The notes: generated from the letters alone by a model not told the origin. A DNA stretch of 10,503 nt from Betaproteobacteria bacterium (GCA_005882235.1 VBCT01000068.1:1-10503), one strand, 5' to 3'. Positions 1 through 6,670 are shown, counted from the stretch's first letter. Numbers and translations are program-made.

Positions 1-433
1 TGTACACGTTGCGGCGAAACGAGCGCATAGGCTCCGCACCGGTAAACGGGCCGACGAATGCGACCTTGCCCTTTTCGACGAATGGAAGCGCCGGGAGGCT
101 CAGGGTGGCGCTGGCATAGCCGATCAGCGCGAGCACGCCTCTTTGTTCTATCAAGATCCTTGCGTTCTCGGCGGAGCGTTTTGCGTCGTTGGCATCGTCC
201 AGCGCGACGAGCTCGAGGGTGCGCCCGTTGACTCCGCCCGCATCGTTCACCTGCTTGAAGTAGGCTTGTAGTCCTTCACGGATGTCCTCGCCGAGTTCCT
301 TGTTGCTGCCGGAAAACGGAGATGATTGGCCGATCAGGATCCTCGTCTTGGTTACGCCCTGCGCGTGGGCTACGCCGCCCGCGAAGAAGCACAGCGCTCC
401 TGCCGCAGCAGTCAATGCGCGGATCGTCGTCAT
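1..433 (-). CDS. Periplasmic branched-chain amino acid-type ABC transporter substrate-binding protein (partial, N-terminus only)
   Basis: The reading frame starts at ATG 433-431 and runs off the left edge after 144 codons, so the C-terminal part is missing. A strong purine-rich ribosome binding site (GAGGAGGAGGAGC) sits just before the start. Residues 1-24 form a Sec signal peptide: Arg5, a hydrophobic Ala/Leu/Phe core and an Ala-His-Ala cleavage site at 22-24. The mature part begins with RILIGQSSPFSG (31-42), then a GLQAYFKQVNDAGGVNGR stretch (54-71) and LELVALDDANDA (73-84). These are typical of the type 1 periplasmic binding fold of the LivJ/LivK family (Peripla_BP_6). The protein should capture a small ligand in the periplasm for an ABC importer. 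The ligand cannot be read from sequence: members bind Leu/Ile/Val, amides, urea or aromatic acids, and no permease or ATPase gene is visible here. It lies downstream of dnaJ on the same strand but is probably transcribed separately. Confidence 0.88.
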   Translation of the reverse strand, partial: MTTIRALTAAAGALCFFAGGVAHAQGVTKTRILIGQSSPFSGSNKELGEDIREGLQAYFKQVNDAGGVNGRTLELVALDDANDAKRSAENARILIEQRGVLALIGYASATLSLPALPFVEKGKVAFVGPFTGAEPMRSFRRNVY

Positions 434-458
434 TGCTCCTCCTCCTCGTTCACGGAAA

Positions 459-480
459 ATCGGCCGCTGAAATATCGGCC
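459..480. repeat. Direct repeat ATCGGCC x2 upstream of the binding-protein gene
   Basis: Two identical 7-base copies of ATCGGCC occur at 459-465 and 474-480, with start points 15 bases apart, 26-47 bases upstream of the binding-protein start codon. They could be half-sites for a regulator, but 7 bases in GC-rich DNA can recur by chance. Nothing else in the 434-553 gap is clearly recognisable beyond a weak terminator-like hairpin near dnaJ. Confidence 0.2.
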
Positions 481-527
481 CTTCTGTCTCCTCGTGAGGA
501 TGCCCCGTAGCGACGATTCTACACCGC

Positions 528-546
528 AAAAAGGGGAGCCGAGCTC
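528..546 (-). terminator. Weak candidate terminator after dnaJ
   Basis: Just downstream of the dnaJ stop, the minus strand reads a short GAGC-TCG-GCTC hairpin (546-536) followed by CCC and five T (532-528). The stem is only 4 bp, so this is at most a weak intrinsic terminator. It is the only T-run of note between dnaJ and the next gene. Confidence 0.3.
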
Positions 547-553
547 GCCTTCG

Positions 554-1678
554 CTATTGAGCGAAGAATTCCTTGACCTTATCCATCCAGGACTTGGCGC
601 GGGGGTTGTGTCTATCGCTGTCCCTCTGGCTGATCACCTCGAACTCGCGCAGCAATTCCCTTTGTCGCTCGGTCAGGTTTACCGGCGTCTCGACGACGAC
701 GTGGCAAAGCAGATCGCCGTGTTCCCGACTGCGCACGCCGCGAATGCCCTTTCCGCGCAGCCGAAATATCTTCCCCGATTGAGTCTCGGAGGGGATTCTG
801 ATCTTCGCCGAACCGTCCAACGTGGGAATTTCGATCTCTCCGCCGAGCGCTGCCGTCGCGAAACTCACCGGCATCTCGCAGTGCAGGTCGTCGTGGTCGC
901 GCTGAAAAACCGGATGGGACTTGACCTGGATCTGCACGTAAAGATCGCCTGCCGGTCCGCCATTCACCCCGGGCTCGCCTTCGCCTGAAAGGCGGATGCG
1001 ATCGCCATCGTCCACGCCGGCGGGAATCTTGACCGAGAGCGTTTTTTGTTTTTTCACCCGCGCGGCGCCGTGGCAGCTCGGGCAGGGCTCGGCGATGACC
1101 TTTCCGGTTCCATGGCATTTCGGGCACGCCTGCTGGATGGAGAAGAACCCCTGCTGCATGCGCACTTGACCCTGCCCTTCACAGGTCGGGCAGGTTCGCG
1201 GCTTGGTCCCGGGTTTCGCCCCGGAACCCTTGCAGGTCTCGCAATCCTCATAGGTCGGAATGCGGATACGCGTTTCGGTGCCGCGCGCCGCCTGCTCCAG
1301 CGCGACCTCGAGGTTGTAGCGCAGGTCGGCTCCGCGGTACACCGAGGAGCGGCCGCCGCGCGCCTGGTTGAAGATATCGCCGAAGATATCGCCGAACGCG
1401 TCGGCGAAGCCCGAGAAACCCGCCGCCCCGCTGCCGGCCATGCCCGCGCGCGGATCGACACCTGCGTGGCCGTAGCGGTCATAGGCGGCACGCTTGCTGG
1501 CGTCGGTCAGGATCTCGTAGGCCTCTTTCGCCTCCTTGAACAGCTCTTCGGCCTTGGGGTTGTCGGGATTGCGATCCGGATGATGCTTCATGGCGAGGCG
1601 CCGATATGCCTTTTTGATGACCTCCTCGTCGGCGTCGCGATTGACGCCCAGCACCTCGTAGTAATCCCGCTTCGCCAT
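554..1678 (-). CDS. dnaJ: Chaperone protein DnaJ (Hsp40)
   Basis: 374 residues, the usual length for full DnaJ. It is the co-chaperone that delivers unfolded clients to DnaK and stimulates its ATPase in the cytoplasm. The J domain spans residues 1-70, with the HPD motif at 33-35. A Gly/Phe-rich linker follows at about 71-106. Four zinc-binding CxxC repeats begin at Cys146, Cys163, Cys185 and Cys199, so all eight cysteines are present. The client-binding beta-domains and dimerisation tail follow to the end. The fourth repeat reads CPSCHGAA, with Ala in place of the last Gly of CxxCxGxG. The start at 1678 (MAKRDYYEVLGV) was chosen over an in-frame extension to 1708, because DnaJ proteins begin there and AAGGAAAGAG lies upstream. 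It follows dnaK after 105 bases that hold two hairpins and is probably co-transcribed with it. Confidence 0.97.
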   Translation of the reverse strand: MAKRDYYEVLGVNRDADEEVIKKAYRRLAMKHHPDRNPDNPKAEELFKEAKEAYEILTDASKRAAYDRYGHAGVDPRAGMAGSGAAGFSGFADAFGDIFGDIFNQARGGRSSVYRGADLRYNLEVALEQAARGTETRIRIPTYEDCETCKGSGAKPGTKPRTCPTCEGQGQVRMQQGFFSIQQACPKCHGTGKVIAEPCPSCHGAARVKKQKTLSVKIPAGVDDGDRIRLSGEGEPGVNGGPAGDLYVQIQVKSHPVFQRDHDDLHCEMPVSFATAALGGEIEIPTLDGSAKIRIPSETQSGKIFRLRGKGIRGVRSREHGDLLCHVVVETPVNLTERQRELLREFEVISQRDSDRHNPRAKSWMDKVKEFFAQ

Positions 1679-1710
1679 TGCTTGGCTCTTTCCTTGCCAG
1701 ATACGCAAAG

Positions 1711-1752
1711 GCCGAGTTGAGCTGCGCGCTTGCGCGTCAGCTCGAACTCGGC
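1711..1752 (-). other. dnaK-dnaJ intergenic hairpin 2 (dnaJ-proximal)
   Basis: Inverted repeat: 1711-1724 (GCCGAGTTGAGCTG) pairs with 1738-1752, with a single bulged G at 1744. A second, inner stem CGCGC/GCGCG (1725-1729 with 1732-1736) closes on a two-base TT, so a real loop would open one pair. In the minus-strand transcript it ends 32 bases before the dnaJ start codon. The trailing sequence is only CTTT, so it is not a convincing terminator. It may stabilise the upstream dnaK mRNA or reduce read-through into dnaJ (inference). Confidence 0.65.
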
Positions 1753-1754
1753 CA

Positions 1755-1788
1755 GTTAAGGCCGCGCGATTTGCGCGCGGCGCTTAAC
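1755..1788 (-). other. dnaK-dnaJ intergenic hairpin 1, spanning the dnaK stop codon
   Basis: Inverted repeat: GTTAAG plus GCCGCGCG (1755-1768) pairs with CGCGCGGC (1774-1781) and CTTAAC (1783-1788), giving a 14-bp stem with one bulged G at 1782 and a 5-base loop. The stem includes the dnaK TAA stop (1784-1786), so a terminating ribosome would compete with its folding. No T-run follows. Together with the next hairpin it fills most of the 105-base gap. Confidence 0.65.
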
Positions 1789-3712
1789 CTTTCTTGTCCT
1801 TCACCTCCGTAAACTCGGCGTCGACGACGTTAGCCTCATCCGCCGGCTTCGATGATTTCGCGTCGCCGCCGCCCTGCGCGCCTTGCGCCTGCTGCGCCTC
1901 GGCGTACATCTTTTCGCCGAGTTTCTGCGCCGCCTGCGAAAGCGCCTGTGCCTTGGCGTCGATTTTCTCCTTGTCGTCGGACTTCATCGCCTCCTCGGCG
2001 TCCCTGACCGCAGCCTCGATCTTCGCTTTTTCATCCGCCGCGAGTTTGTCGCCGTATTCCTTCAACGACTTCTGAACCGAGTGCAGCAGCGAATCCAGCT
2101 GGTTGCGTGAAGTCACGATCTCGAGCTGCTTCTTGTCTTCGGCGGCGTGCGCTTCCGCGTCCTTCACCATGCGCTGGATCTCGGATTCATTGAGCCCCGA
2201 GTTTGCCTTGATGGTGATCTTGTTTTCCTTGCCCGTGGCCTTGTCCTTCGCCGACACGTGCAAGATGCCGTTGGCGTCAATGTCGAAGGTGACCTCGATC
2301 TGCGGCATGCCGCGCGGCGCGGGTGGAATGCCTTCCAGATTGAACTGGCCGAGGCTCTTGTTGCCCGAGGCCACGTCGCGCTCGCCCTGCAGCACATGGA
2401 TCGTCACCGCCGACTGATTGTCGTCGGCAGTGGAGAAGACCTGCTGCGCCTTGGTCGGGATCGTGGTGTTTTTCTGAATGAGTTTGGTGAGGACGCCCCC
2501 CAGCGTCTCGATCCCGAGCGACAAGGGGGTGACATCCAAAAGGAGGACATCCTTGACGTCGCCCTTCAACACGCCGCCCTGGATGCCGGCGCCGACCGCG
2601 ACGGCCTCGTCCGGATTGACGTCCTTACGCGGTTCCTTGCCGAAGAAGTCCTTCACCGTTTCCTGGACCTTGGGCATGCGCGTCATTCCACCGACCAGGA
2701 TCACGTCCTCGATGTCCGAGACTTTGAGCCCCGCGTCCTTCAGCGCGATGCGGCAGGGCTCGACCGTCTTTTCGATCAGATCCTCGACGAGGCTCTCGAA
2801 TTTGGCGCGCGTGACCTTGATGGCGAGATGCTTGGGCCCGCTCTTGTCGGCCGTGATGTAGGGCAGGTTGATCTCGGTCTGCGCGCTCGAGGACAGCTCG
2901 ATCTTCGCCTTTTCCGCAGCTTCCTTCAGGCGCTGCAGCGCGAGCACGTCTTTTCTCAGGTCGATACCCTGGTCCTTCCTGAATTCGTCGCAGAGGTAAT
3001 CGATCAGACGCTGGTCGAAGTCCTCCCCGCCGAGGAACGTGTCGCCGTTGGTGGAGAGCACCTCGAACTGGTGCTCGCCTTCGACTTCCGCGATTTCGAT
3101 GATCGAGATGTCGAACGTGCCGCCGCCGAGGTCGTAGACCGCGATCTTGCGGTCGCCTTCCTTCTTGTCCAGCCCGAACGCGAGTGCGGCGGCCGTGGGT
3201 TCGTTGATGATGCGCTTCACTTCCAGTCCCGCGATGCGGCCGGCGTCCTTGGTCGCCTGGCGCTGGGAGTCGTTGAAGTACGCGGGTACCGTTATCACGG
3301 CCTCCGTGACGTCCTCGCCGAGATAGTCCTCGGCGGTCTTCTTCATCTTGCGCAGCACCTGCGCCGACACTTCGGGCGGAGCGATCTTCTTGCCGCGGAT
3401 CTCGACCCAGGCGTCGCCGTTGTCGGCCTTGACGATCTTGTACGGCATCAGGGCGATGTCCTTCTGCACCTCCTTCTCCTCGAACTTGCGGCCGATGAGC
3501 CGCTTGATCGCGTAGAGGGTGTTCTTGGGATTGGTCACCGCCTGCCGCTTGGCCGGCGCGCCGACGAGGATCTCCCCGTCCTCCATGTAGGCGACGATGG
3601 AGGGCGTGGTACGGGCGCCTTCCGAGTTCTCGATCACCTTGGGTTTGCCCCCCTCCATGATCGCGACGCAGGAGTTGGTCGTCCCGAGGTCGATTCCAAT
3701 GATCTTTCCCAT
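1784..3712 (-). CDS. dnaK: Chaperone protein DnaK (Hsp70)
   Basis: 642 residues, full length for a proteobacterial Hsp70. It is the ATP-driven cytoplasmic chaperone that binds exposed hydrophobic segments, working with DnaJ and GrpE. The nucleotide-binding domain covers about residues 1-385. It carries phosphate-1 motif IGIDLGTTNS (5-14), phosphate-2 motif VYDLGGGTFD (192-201) and adenosine motif VILVGGMTRMP (337-347). The interdomain linker VLLLD is at 389-393, followed by the beta-sandwich substrate domain and helical lid. A flexible Gln/Ala/Gly-rich stretch precedes the conserved acidic C-terminal tail (VVDAEFTEV). The start at 3712 (MGKIIGIDLG) was preferred to an in-frame extension to 3739, because it is the family start and AAGGAAAGG lies just upstream. 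It sits 65 bases after grpE and 105 before dnaJ, with hairpins overlapping its stop. Expression is probably driven by the sigma-32 promoter upstream of grpE. Confidence 0.98.
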   Translation of the reverse strand: MGKIIGIDLGTTNSCVAIMEGGKPKVIENSEGARTTPSIVAYMEDGEILVGAPAKRQAVTNPKNTLYAIKRLIGRKFEEKEVQKDIALMPYKIVKADNGDAWVEIRGKKIAPPEVSAQVLRKMKKTAEDYLGEDVTEAVITVPAYFNDSQRQATKDAGRIAGLEVKRIINEPTAAALAFGLDKKEGDRKIAVYDLGGGTFDISIIEIAEVEGEHQFEVLSTNGDTFLGGEDFDQRLIDYLCDEFRKDQGIDLRKDVLALQRLKEAAEKAKIELSSSAQTEINLPYITADKSGPKHLAIKVTRAKFESLVEDLIEKTVEPCRIALKDAGLKVSDIEDVILVGGMTRMPKVQETVKDFFGKEPRKDVNPDEAVAVGAGIQGGVLKGDVKDVLLLDVTPLSLGIETLGGVLTKLIQKNTTIPTKAQQVFSTADDNQSAVTIHVLQGERDVASGNKSLGQFNLEGIPPAPRGMPQIEVTFDIDANGILHVSAKDKATGKENKITIKANSGLNESEIQRMVKDAEAHAAEDKKQLEIVTSRNQLDSLLHSVQKSLKEYGDKLAADEKAKIEAAVRDAEEAMKSDDKEKIDAKAQALSQAAQKLGEKMYAEAQQAQGAQGGGDAKSSKPADEANVVDAEFTEVKDKKG

Positions 3713-3777
3713 GGCCTTTCCTTTTGAATTTTCTCGCAAATAACCTTAACGCCGATATGGGGATCAAACTCCCAACT

Positions 3778-4344
3778 TCAAGCTTGATCGTCTTTGGGCT
3801 TAGCCACGGTGACCAATGCCGGCCGGATCACGCGATCGTGCAGGCTGTAGCCTTTTTGCAGCACGTTGATGACCGTGTTCGGTTCCTTTTCAGAGGGGAG
3901 CATGCTGATCGCCTGGTGCCGGTGCGGATCGAACTTCTCCCCGATGGGATTGATCTCCTTTAGGGTGGCCTTCGCGAACACGGCATTCAGCTGCTTCAGT
4001 GTAAGCTCGACTCCGCTCCTCAGCGATTCAAGCGCGGCGGAGTCGGCCGCGAGCGTCGCTTCCAGGCTGTCCTTTACGGGAAGCAGGTCCGCGGCGACGG
4101 CCTCGATCGCGTACTTGTAGGCGTTCGCGATCTCGATCGCCGACCGCTTGCGGATATTTTCCGCCTCCGCCTTGGCTCGGAGCCAAGCGTCGTGGTGTTC
4201 CTGGGTTTTCAGCTCCGCGCGTCGCAGCAGCTCCTCGGTATCGGGCACGGGCGCGACATCCGCCGGTTTGGCGATCGGCGCGTCCGGATCGACTGAGGTA
4301 TCCCCCGAAGAAACCTGCGGGCTCGGTTGGTCCGGTTCAGGCAT
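3778..4344 (-). CDS. grpE: Nucleotide exchange factor GrpE
   Basis: 188 residues, typical of GrpE. The protein dimerises and releases ADP from DnaK, resetting the chaperone cycle. Residues 1-35 are acidic and Pro-rich, probably disordered. About 37-105 form the long alpha-helical coiled-coil region (TEELLRRAELKTQEHHDAWL and onward). The C-terminal beta-wing carries the family signature FDPHRHQAISMLP (139-150), then NTVINVLQKGYSLHDRVIRP (156-175), which contacts DnaK. The start at 4344 is supported by GGAG six bases upstream. An in-frame ATG at 4383 would add 13 residues, but it lies inside an inverted repeat and has no such site. It is the first gene after the sigma-32 promoter and leads the grpE-dnaK-dnaJ unit. 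Confidence 0.96.
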   Translation of the reverse strand: MPEPDQPSPQVSSGDTSVDPDAPIAKPADVAPVPDTEELLRRAELKTQEHHDAWLRAKAEAENIRKRSAIEIANAYKYAIEAVAADLLPVKDSLEATLAADSAALESLRSGVELTLKQLNAVFAKATLKEINPIGEKFDPHRHQAISMLPSEKEPNTVINVLQKGYSLHDRVIRPALVTVAKPKDDQA

Positions 4345-4377
4345 AAGGTCTCCGCAATATGTGCCTCGATGTGGTGA

Positions 4378-4393
4378 GGGCACAGGTGTGCCC
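4378..4393. repeat. Perfect inverted repeat in the grpE 5' leader
   Basis: GGGCACA-GG-TGTGCCC is a perfect 7-bp inverted repeat around a two-base centre, lying between the predicted heat-shock transcription start and the grpE start codon. It could be a DNA operator half-site pair or an RNA hairpin at the 5' end of the heat-shock mRNA. It does not cover the grpE ribosome binding site. Confidence 0.5.
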
Positions 4394-4410
4394 CCTTTAG
4401 TTAACGATTC

Positions 4411-4439
4411 TAACTGGGGCTCTCCGAGGAGATTTCAAG
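4411..4439 (-). promoter_or_regulatory. Sigma-32 (RpoH) heat-shock promoter for grpE-dnaK-dnaJ
   Basis: On the minus strand CTTGAA (4439-4434) is followed after 14 bases by CCCCAGTTA (4419-4411). This is close to the RpoH consensus CTTGAA-N(13-17)-CCCCATNT. The predicted start of transcription is near 4403, about 60 bases before the grpE start codon. The -35 box overlaps the hemH TGA stop (4437-4435), so the promoter is embedded in the end of the upstream gene. The spacer holds a 5-bp inverted repeat (TCTCC-GA-GGAGA, 4421-4432). Confidence 0.8.
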
Positions 4440-5523
4440 AGCTGTCGGCACGGCGGCTGTCTTCAGCGCGGTTCTTTTCAAGCTGCGGATTCCGGCATTC
4501 GGTCACCCAGCCGCCAAGATGCTGGCGCGCAATGTCGGCCAGGGCCCGAATCCAGTCTTCGTGCTCGTTGAGGCAGGGCAACAGGTTGAATTCCTTGCCT
4601 CCCGCGCCGAGGAAGAGCCTTCGGCCCTCGACGCCGATTTCTTCGAGGGTCTCCAGGCAATCCGCCACGAAACCCGGACAGATCACATCGACGCGGCGCA
4701 CGCCGTTCCGGCCGCAGTCGGCCAGGATGGACGCGGTATAGGGCTTTATCCATTCCGCCCGCCCAAAGCGGGACTGAAAGGCGATTTGCCAGTGGCTCTC
4801 GGCAAGCTCGAGTCTATCGGCGAGGAGGCGCGCGGTCTTGTGACACTCGTAATGGTAGGGATCCCCGCGGGCAAGCGTAAAGTGCGGCAGGCCGTGGAAG
4901 CTCATGACCAGCTTATCGGGCCGGCCCGACTCCCGCCAGCGCTCCTGCACGAGGCTCGCAAGCGCAGCGATATAAGCGGGGTGATCGTGAAAGTGCTTCA
5001 CCAGCCGGATTTCCGGCACTTTGCGTGTCTTCCGTAGAAACTCCGCGACTTGATCCAGGGCGCTTGCGGTCGTGCTCGCCGCGTACTGGGGGTACATCGG
5101 GAGAACGAGCACGCGCTCGCAGCCCTCGGATTTCAGGCGAGCGAGCGTGCCGGCTATCGAAGGCTCGCCGTAACGCATGGCAAAGTCAACCGTGAGCGGC
5201 ATCGGAGCCTGCGACCCGAAGTGGCTGCGCAGCAAGCTCGCCTGCCTCTCGGTGTGCACCCTCAGCGGCGAGCCCTCCGGGGACCAGATGCTCGCGTACT
5301 TCCGGGCCGATTTCTTCGGCCTCGAATTGAGTACGAACGCGTGCAGGATCGGTAACCAAAGCGCGCGAGGAATCTCGATCACGCGCGGGTCGGACAGAAA
5401 CTGCGCCAGATAGCGGCGCACCGCCCGCGGCGTCGGAGCATTCGGGGTGCCGAGGTTGATGAGCAGGATCGCAGTCTTTGCGGTCGCGCCGTGCCGATAT
5501 TCCGGCTCAGGAAGATAGCGCAT
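4435..5523 (-). CDS. hemH: Ferrochelatase (protoheme ferro-lyase)
   Basis: 362 residues. It inserts ferrous iron into protoporphyrin IX, the last step of classical heme synthesis, at the cytoplasmic face of the membrane. The N-terminus AILLINLGTPNAPT (18-31) is the family opening motif. The strand LVLPMYPQYAAST follows at 139-151. The metal-binding active-site His is His210 in LVMSFHGLPHFTL (205-217). The second conserved acidic site lies in PGFVADCLETLEEIG (283-297, Glu291/Glu294). The C-terminus is complete and the stop overlaps the -35 box of the downstream heat-shock promoter. The start at 5523 (MRYLPEPEYRHG) fits the family start but has no clear Shine-Dalgarno. An in-frame TTG at 5607, only nine bases after the hrcA stop, would add 28 unconserved residues. 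It is probably transcribed with hrcA. Confidence 0.95.
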   Translation of the reverse strand: MRYLPEPEYRHGATAKTAILLINLGTPNAPTPRAVRRYLAQFLSDPRVIEIPRALWLPILHAFVLNSRPKKSARKYASIWSPEGSPLRVHTERQASLLRSHFGSQAPMPLTVDFAMRYGEPSIAGTLARLKSEGCERVLVLPMYPQYAASTTASALDQVAEFLRKTRKVPEIRLVKHFHDHPAYIAALASLVQERWRESGRPDKLVMSFHGLPHFTLARGDPYHYECHKTARLLADRLELAESHWQIAFQSRFGRAEWIKPYTASILADCGRNGVRRVDVICPGFVADCLETLEEIGVEGRRLFLGAGGKEFNLLPCLNEHEDWIRALADIARQHLGGWVTECRNPQLEKNRAEDSRRADSS

Positions 5524-5616
5524 GAAAGCGCTGGATCGAAGGTCGAGAGCCGACTGTGAGCCTGAGAGCGGCGGAGCTCGCAAGGCCCGCTCCGTCGTCA
5601 ACTCCAAGACCTCAAG

Positions 5617-6636
5617 TCAGTGTTGCGAGAGCGCACTCGACAGCAGCTTGGCGGTGATGTCGACGATCGGTATCACGCGCTCATACGCCATGCGCGTCGG
5701 CCCGATCACCCCGACCGTACCGATTATCTGCCCATCGGATTCGTACGGCGCCGTGACGACGCTGCATTCGTCGAGCGGAGCGATGCCGGACTCGCCGCCG
5801 ATGTAGATCTGCACTCCCTGTGCGTGGGTGCTCAGCTCGAGGATCTGCACGAGCAGGGTCTTCTTTTCGAAGAGCTCGAATAATTCCCGCAGGCGAGACA
5901 TGTTCGAGGCGAGTTCGTGCGAGTCGAGCAAATTCCTCTCGCCGGATATGACATAGTTCTCCGTCGACTCGGACAAGGCCTCGCTGCTGGCCTCGAGCGC
6001 CGCGGTCATGAGCAGCGTCATATCCTCCCGAAGCTGCTTCAGCTCGTCGCGCAGGCGGCGGCGGATGTCGTCGAACGTCAGGCCGGCGTAGTTCTGATTG
6101 AGGAAATTTGCCGCCATGGTCAGCTCGGAAGGCGTGTAGGCCTTCTCGGTGAACAATATTCGGTTTTGCACGTCACCGTCCGGTGTTACGATGATCAGCA
6201 GGACGCGCTTGTCGGAAAGTGCCAGAAACTCGATGTGACGGAAGGCCGGTGCCTTGCGTTTGCTGGCAACCACGACTCCCGCGAAATGGGTGAGCTCGGA
6301 GAGAAGCTGCGAGGCCGCGCTGATGAGGCGCTGCGGGTGGTCCGGATGAAGGTTGACTTCGAGCTGGCTGATCTCGACGCGGTCGAGCTGCTTCACCGTA
6401 AGCAGGGTGTCGACGAAGAAACGGTAGCCGCGGGAGGTGGGGATCCGTCCCGCCGAGGTATGGGGGCTCGCGACAAAGCCGAGTTCCTCGAGTTCGGCCA
6501 TCACGTTCCGGATCGTGGCCGGACTCAAATCCAGACCCGAGTAGCGCGACAGCGCGCGCGAGCCGACCGGCTCGCCCTCGGCGATATAACGCTCCACCAG
6601 CGTCTTGAGCAGGATCTGCGCGCGACGGTCCAGCAT
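5617..6636 (-). CDS. hrcA: Heat-inducible transcription repressor HrcA
   Basis: 339 residues. HrcA represses chaperone genes by binding the CIRCE operator, and GroEL keeps it active. The winged-helix DNA-binding domain covers about residues 1-80. The GSRALSRYSGLDLSPATIRN stretch (25-44) supplies the helix-turn-helix, and SPHTSAGRIPTSRGYRFFVD (57-76) the wing and conserved linker. The rest is the GAF-like dimerisation domain, ending with a conserved GVIGPTRMAYERVIPIVD segment. The start at 6636 (MLDRRAQILLKTLVERYI) matches family members. An extension to 6690 would run antisense into nadK and is unlikely. No clear ribosome binding site precedes the start, and a TAGAAT element sits only eight bases upstream of it. 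No CIRCE repeat (TTAGCACTC-N9-GAGTGCTAA) was found in this window, so its targets, probably groESL, are elsewhere. Confidence 0.95.
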   Translation of the reverse strand: MLDRRAQILLKTLVERYIAEGEPVGSRALSRYSGLDLSPATIRNVMAELEELGFVASPHTSAGRIPTSRGYRFFVDTLLTVKQLDRVEISQLEVNLHPDHPQRLISAASQLLSELTHFAGVVVASKRKAPAFRHIEFLALSDKRVLLIIVTPDGDVQNRILFTEKAYTPSELTMAANFLNQNYAGLTFDDIRRRLRDELKQLREDMTLLMTAALEASSEALSESTENYVISGERNLLDSHELASNMSRLRELFELFEKKTLLVQILELSTHAQGVQIYIGGESGIAPLDECSVVTAPYESDGQIIGTVGVIGPTRMAYERVIPIVDITAKLLSSALSQH

Positions 6637-6644
6637 AGCCCGCG

Positions 6645-6650
6645 ATTCTA
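6645..6650 (-). promoter_or_regulatory. Candidate -10 element for hrcA
   Basis: TAGAAT on the minus strand (6650-6645) is a good sigma-70 -10 match lying in the 34-base divergent gap between hrcA and nadK. A start of transcription about seven bases downstream would nearly coincide with the hrcA ATG, giving a leaderless or almost leaderless mRNA. No good -35 hexamer is visible at 16-18 bases, so this is tentative. Confidence 0.3.
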
Positions 6651-6670
6651 CATCATGATTTAATGACGGT

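Noticed and set aside
326..988. A 220-codon plus-strand frame running opposite the binding-protein start, the gap and dnaJ
   Set aside because: It overlaps two well-supported genes on the other strand and its translation has no recognisable domain. It is a shadow of their codon bias.
2147..3727. A 526-codon open frame on the plus strand, antisense to dnaK
   Set aside because: It lies wholly opposite a perfectly conserved dnaK. Long antisense frames over Hsp70 genes are a known by-product of GC-rich codon use. No recognisable protein family and no ribosome binding site were seen.
4345..4383. Longer GrpE start at ATG 4383
   Set aside because: The extra 13 residues are unlike GrpE N-termini. 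The codon sits in the leader inverted repeat, and a good GGAG precedes ATG 4344.
5524..5607. N-terminal extension of ferrochelatase from TTG at 5607
   Set aside because: The added 28 residues resemble no ferrochelatase N-terminus, and the only GAGG is two bases from the TTG, too close. ATG 5523 matches the family start.
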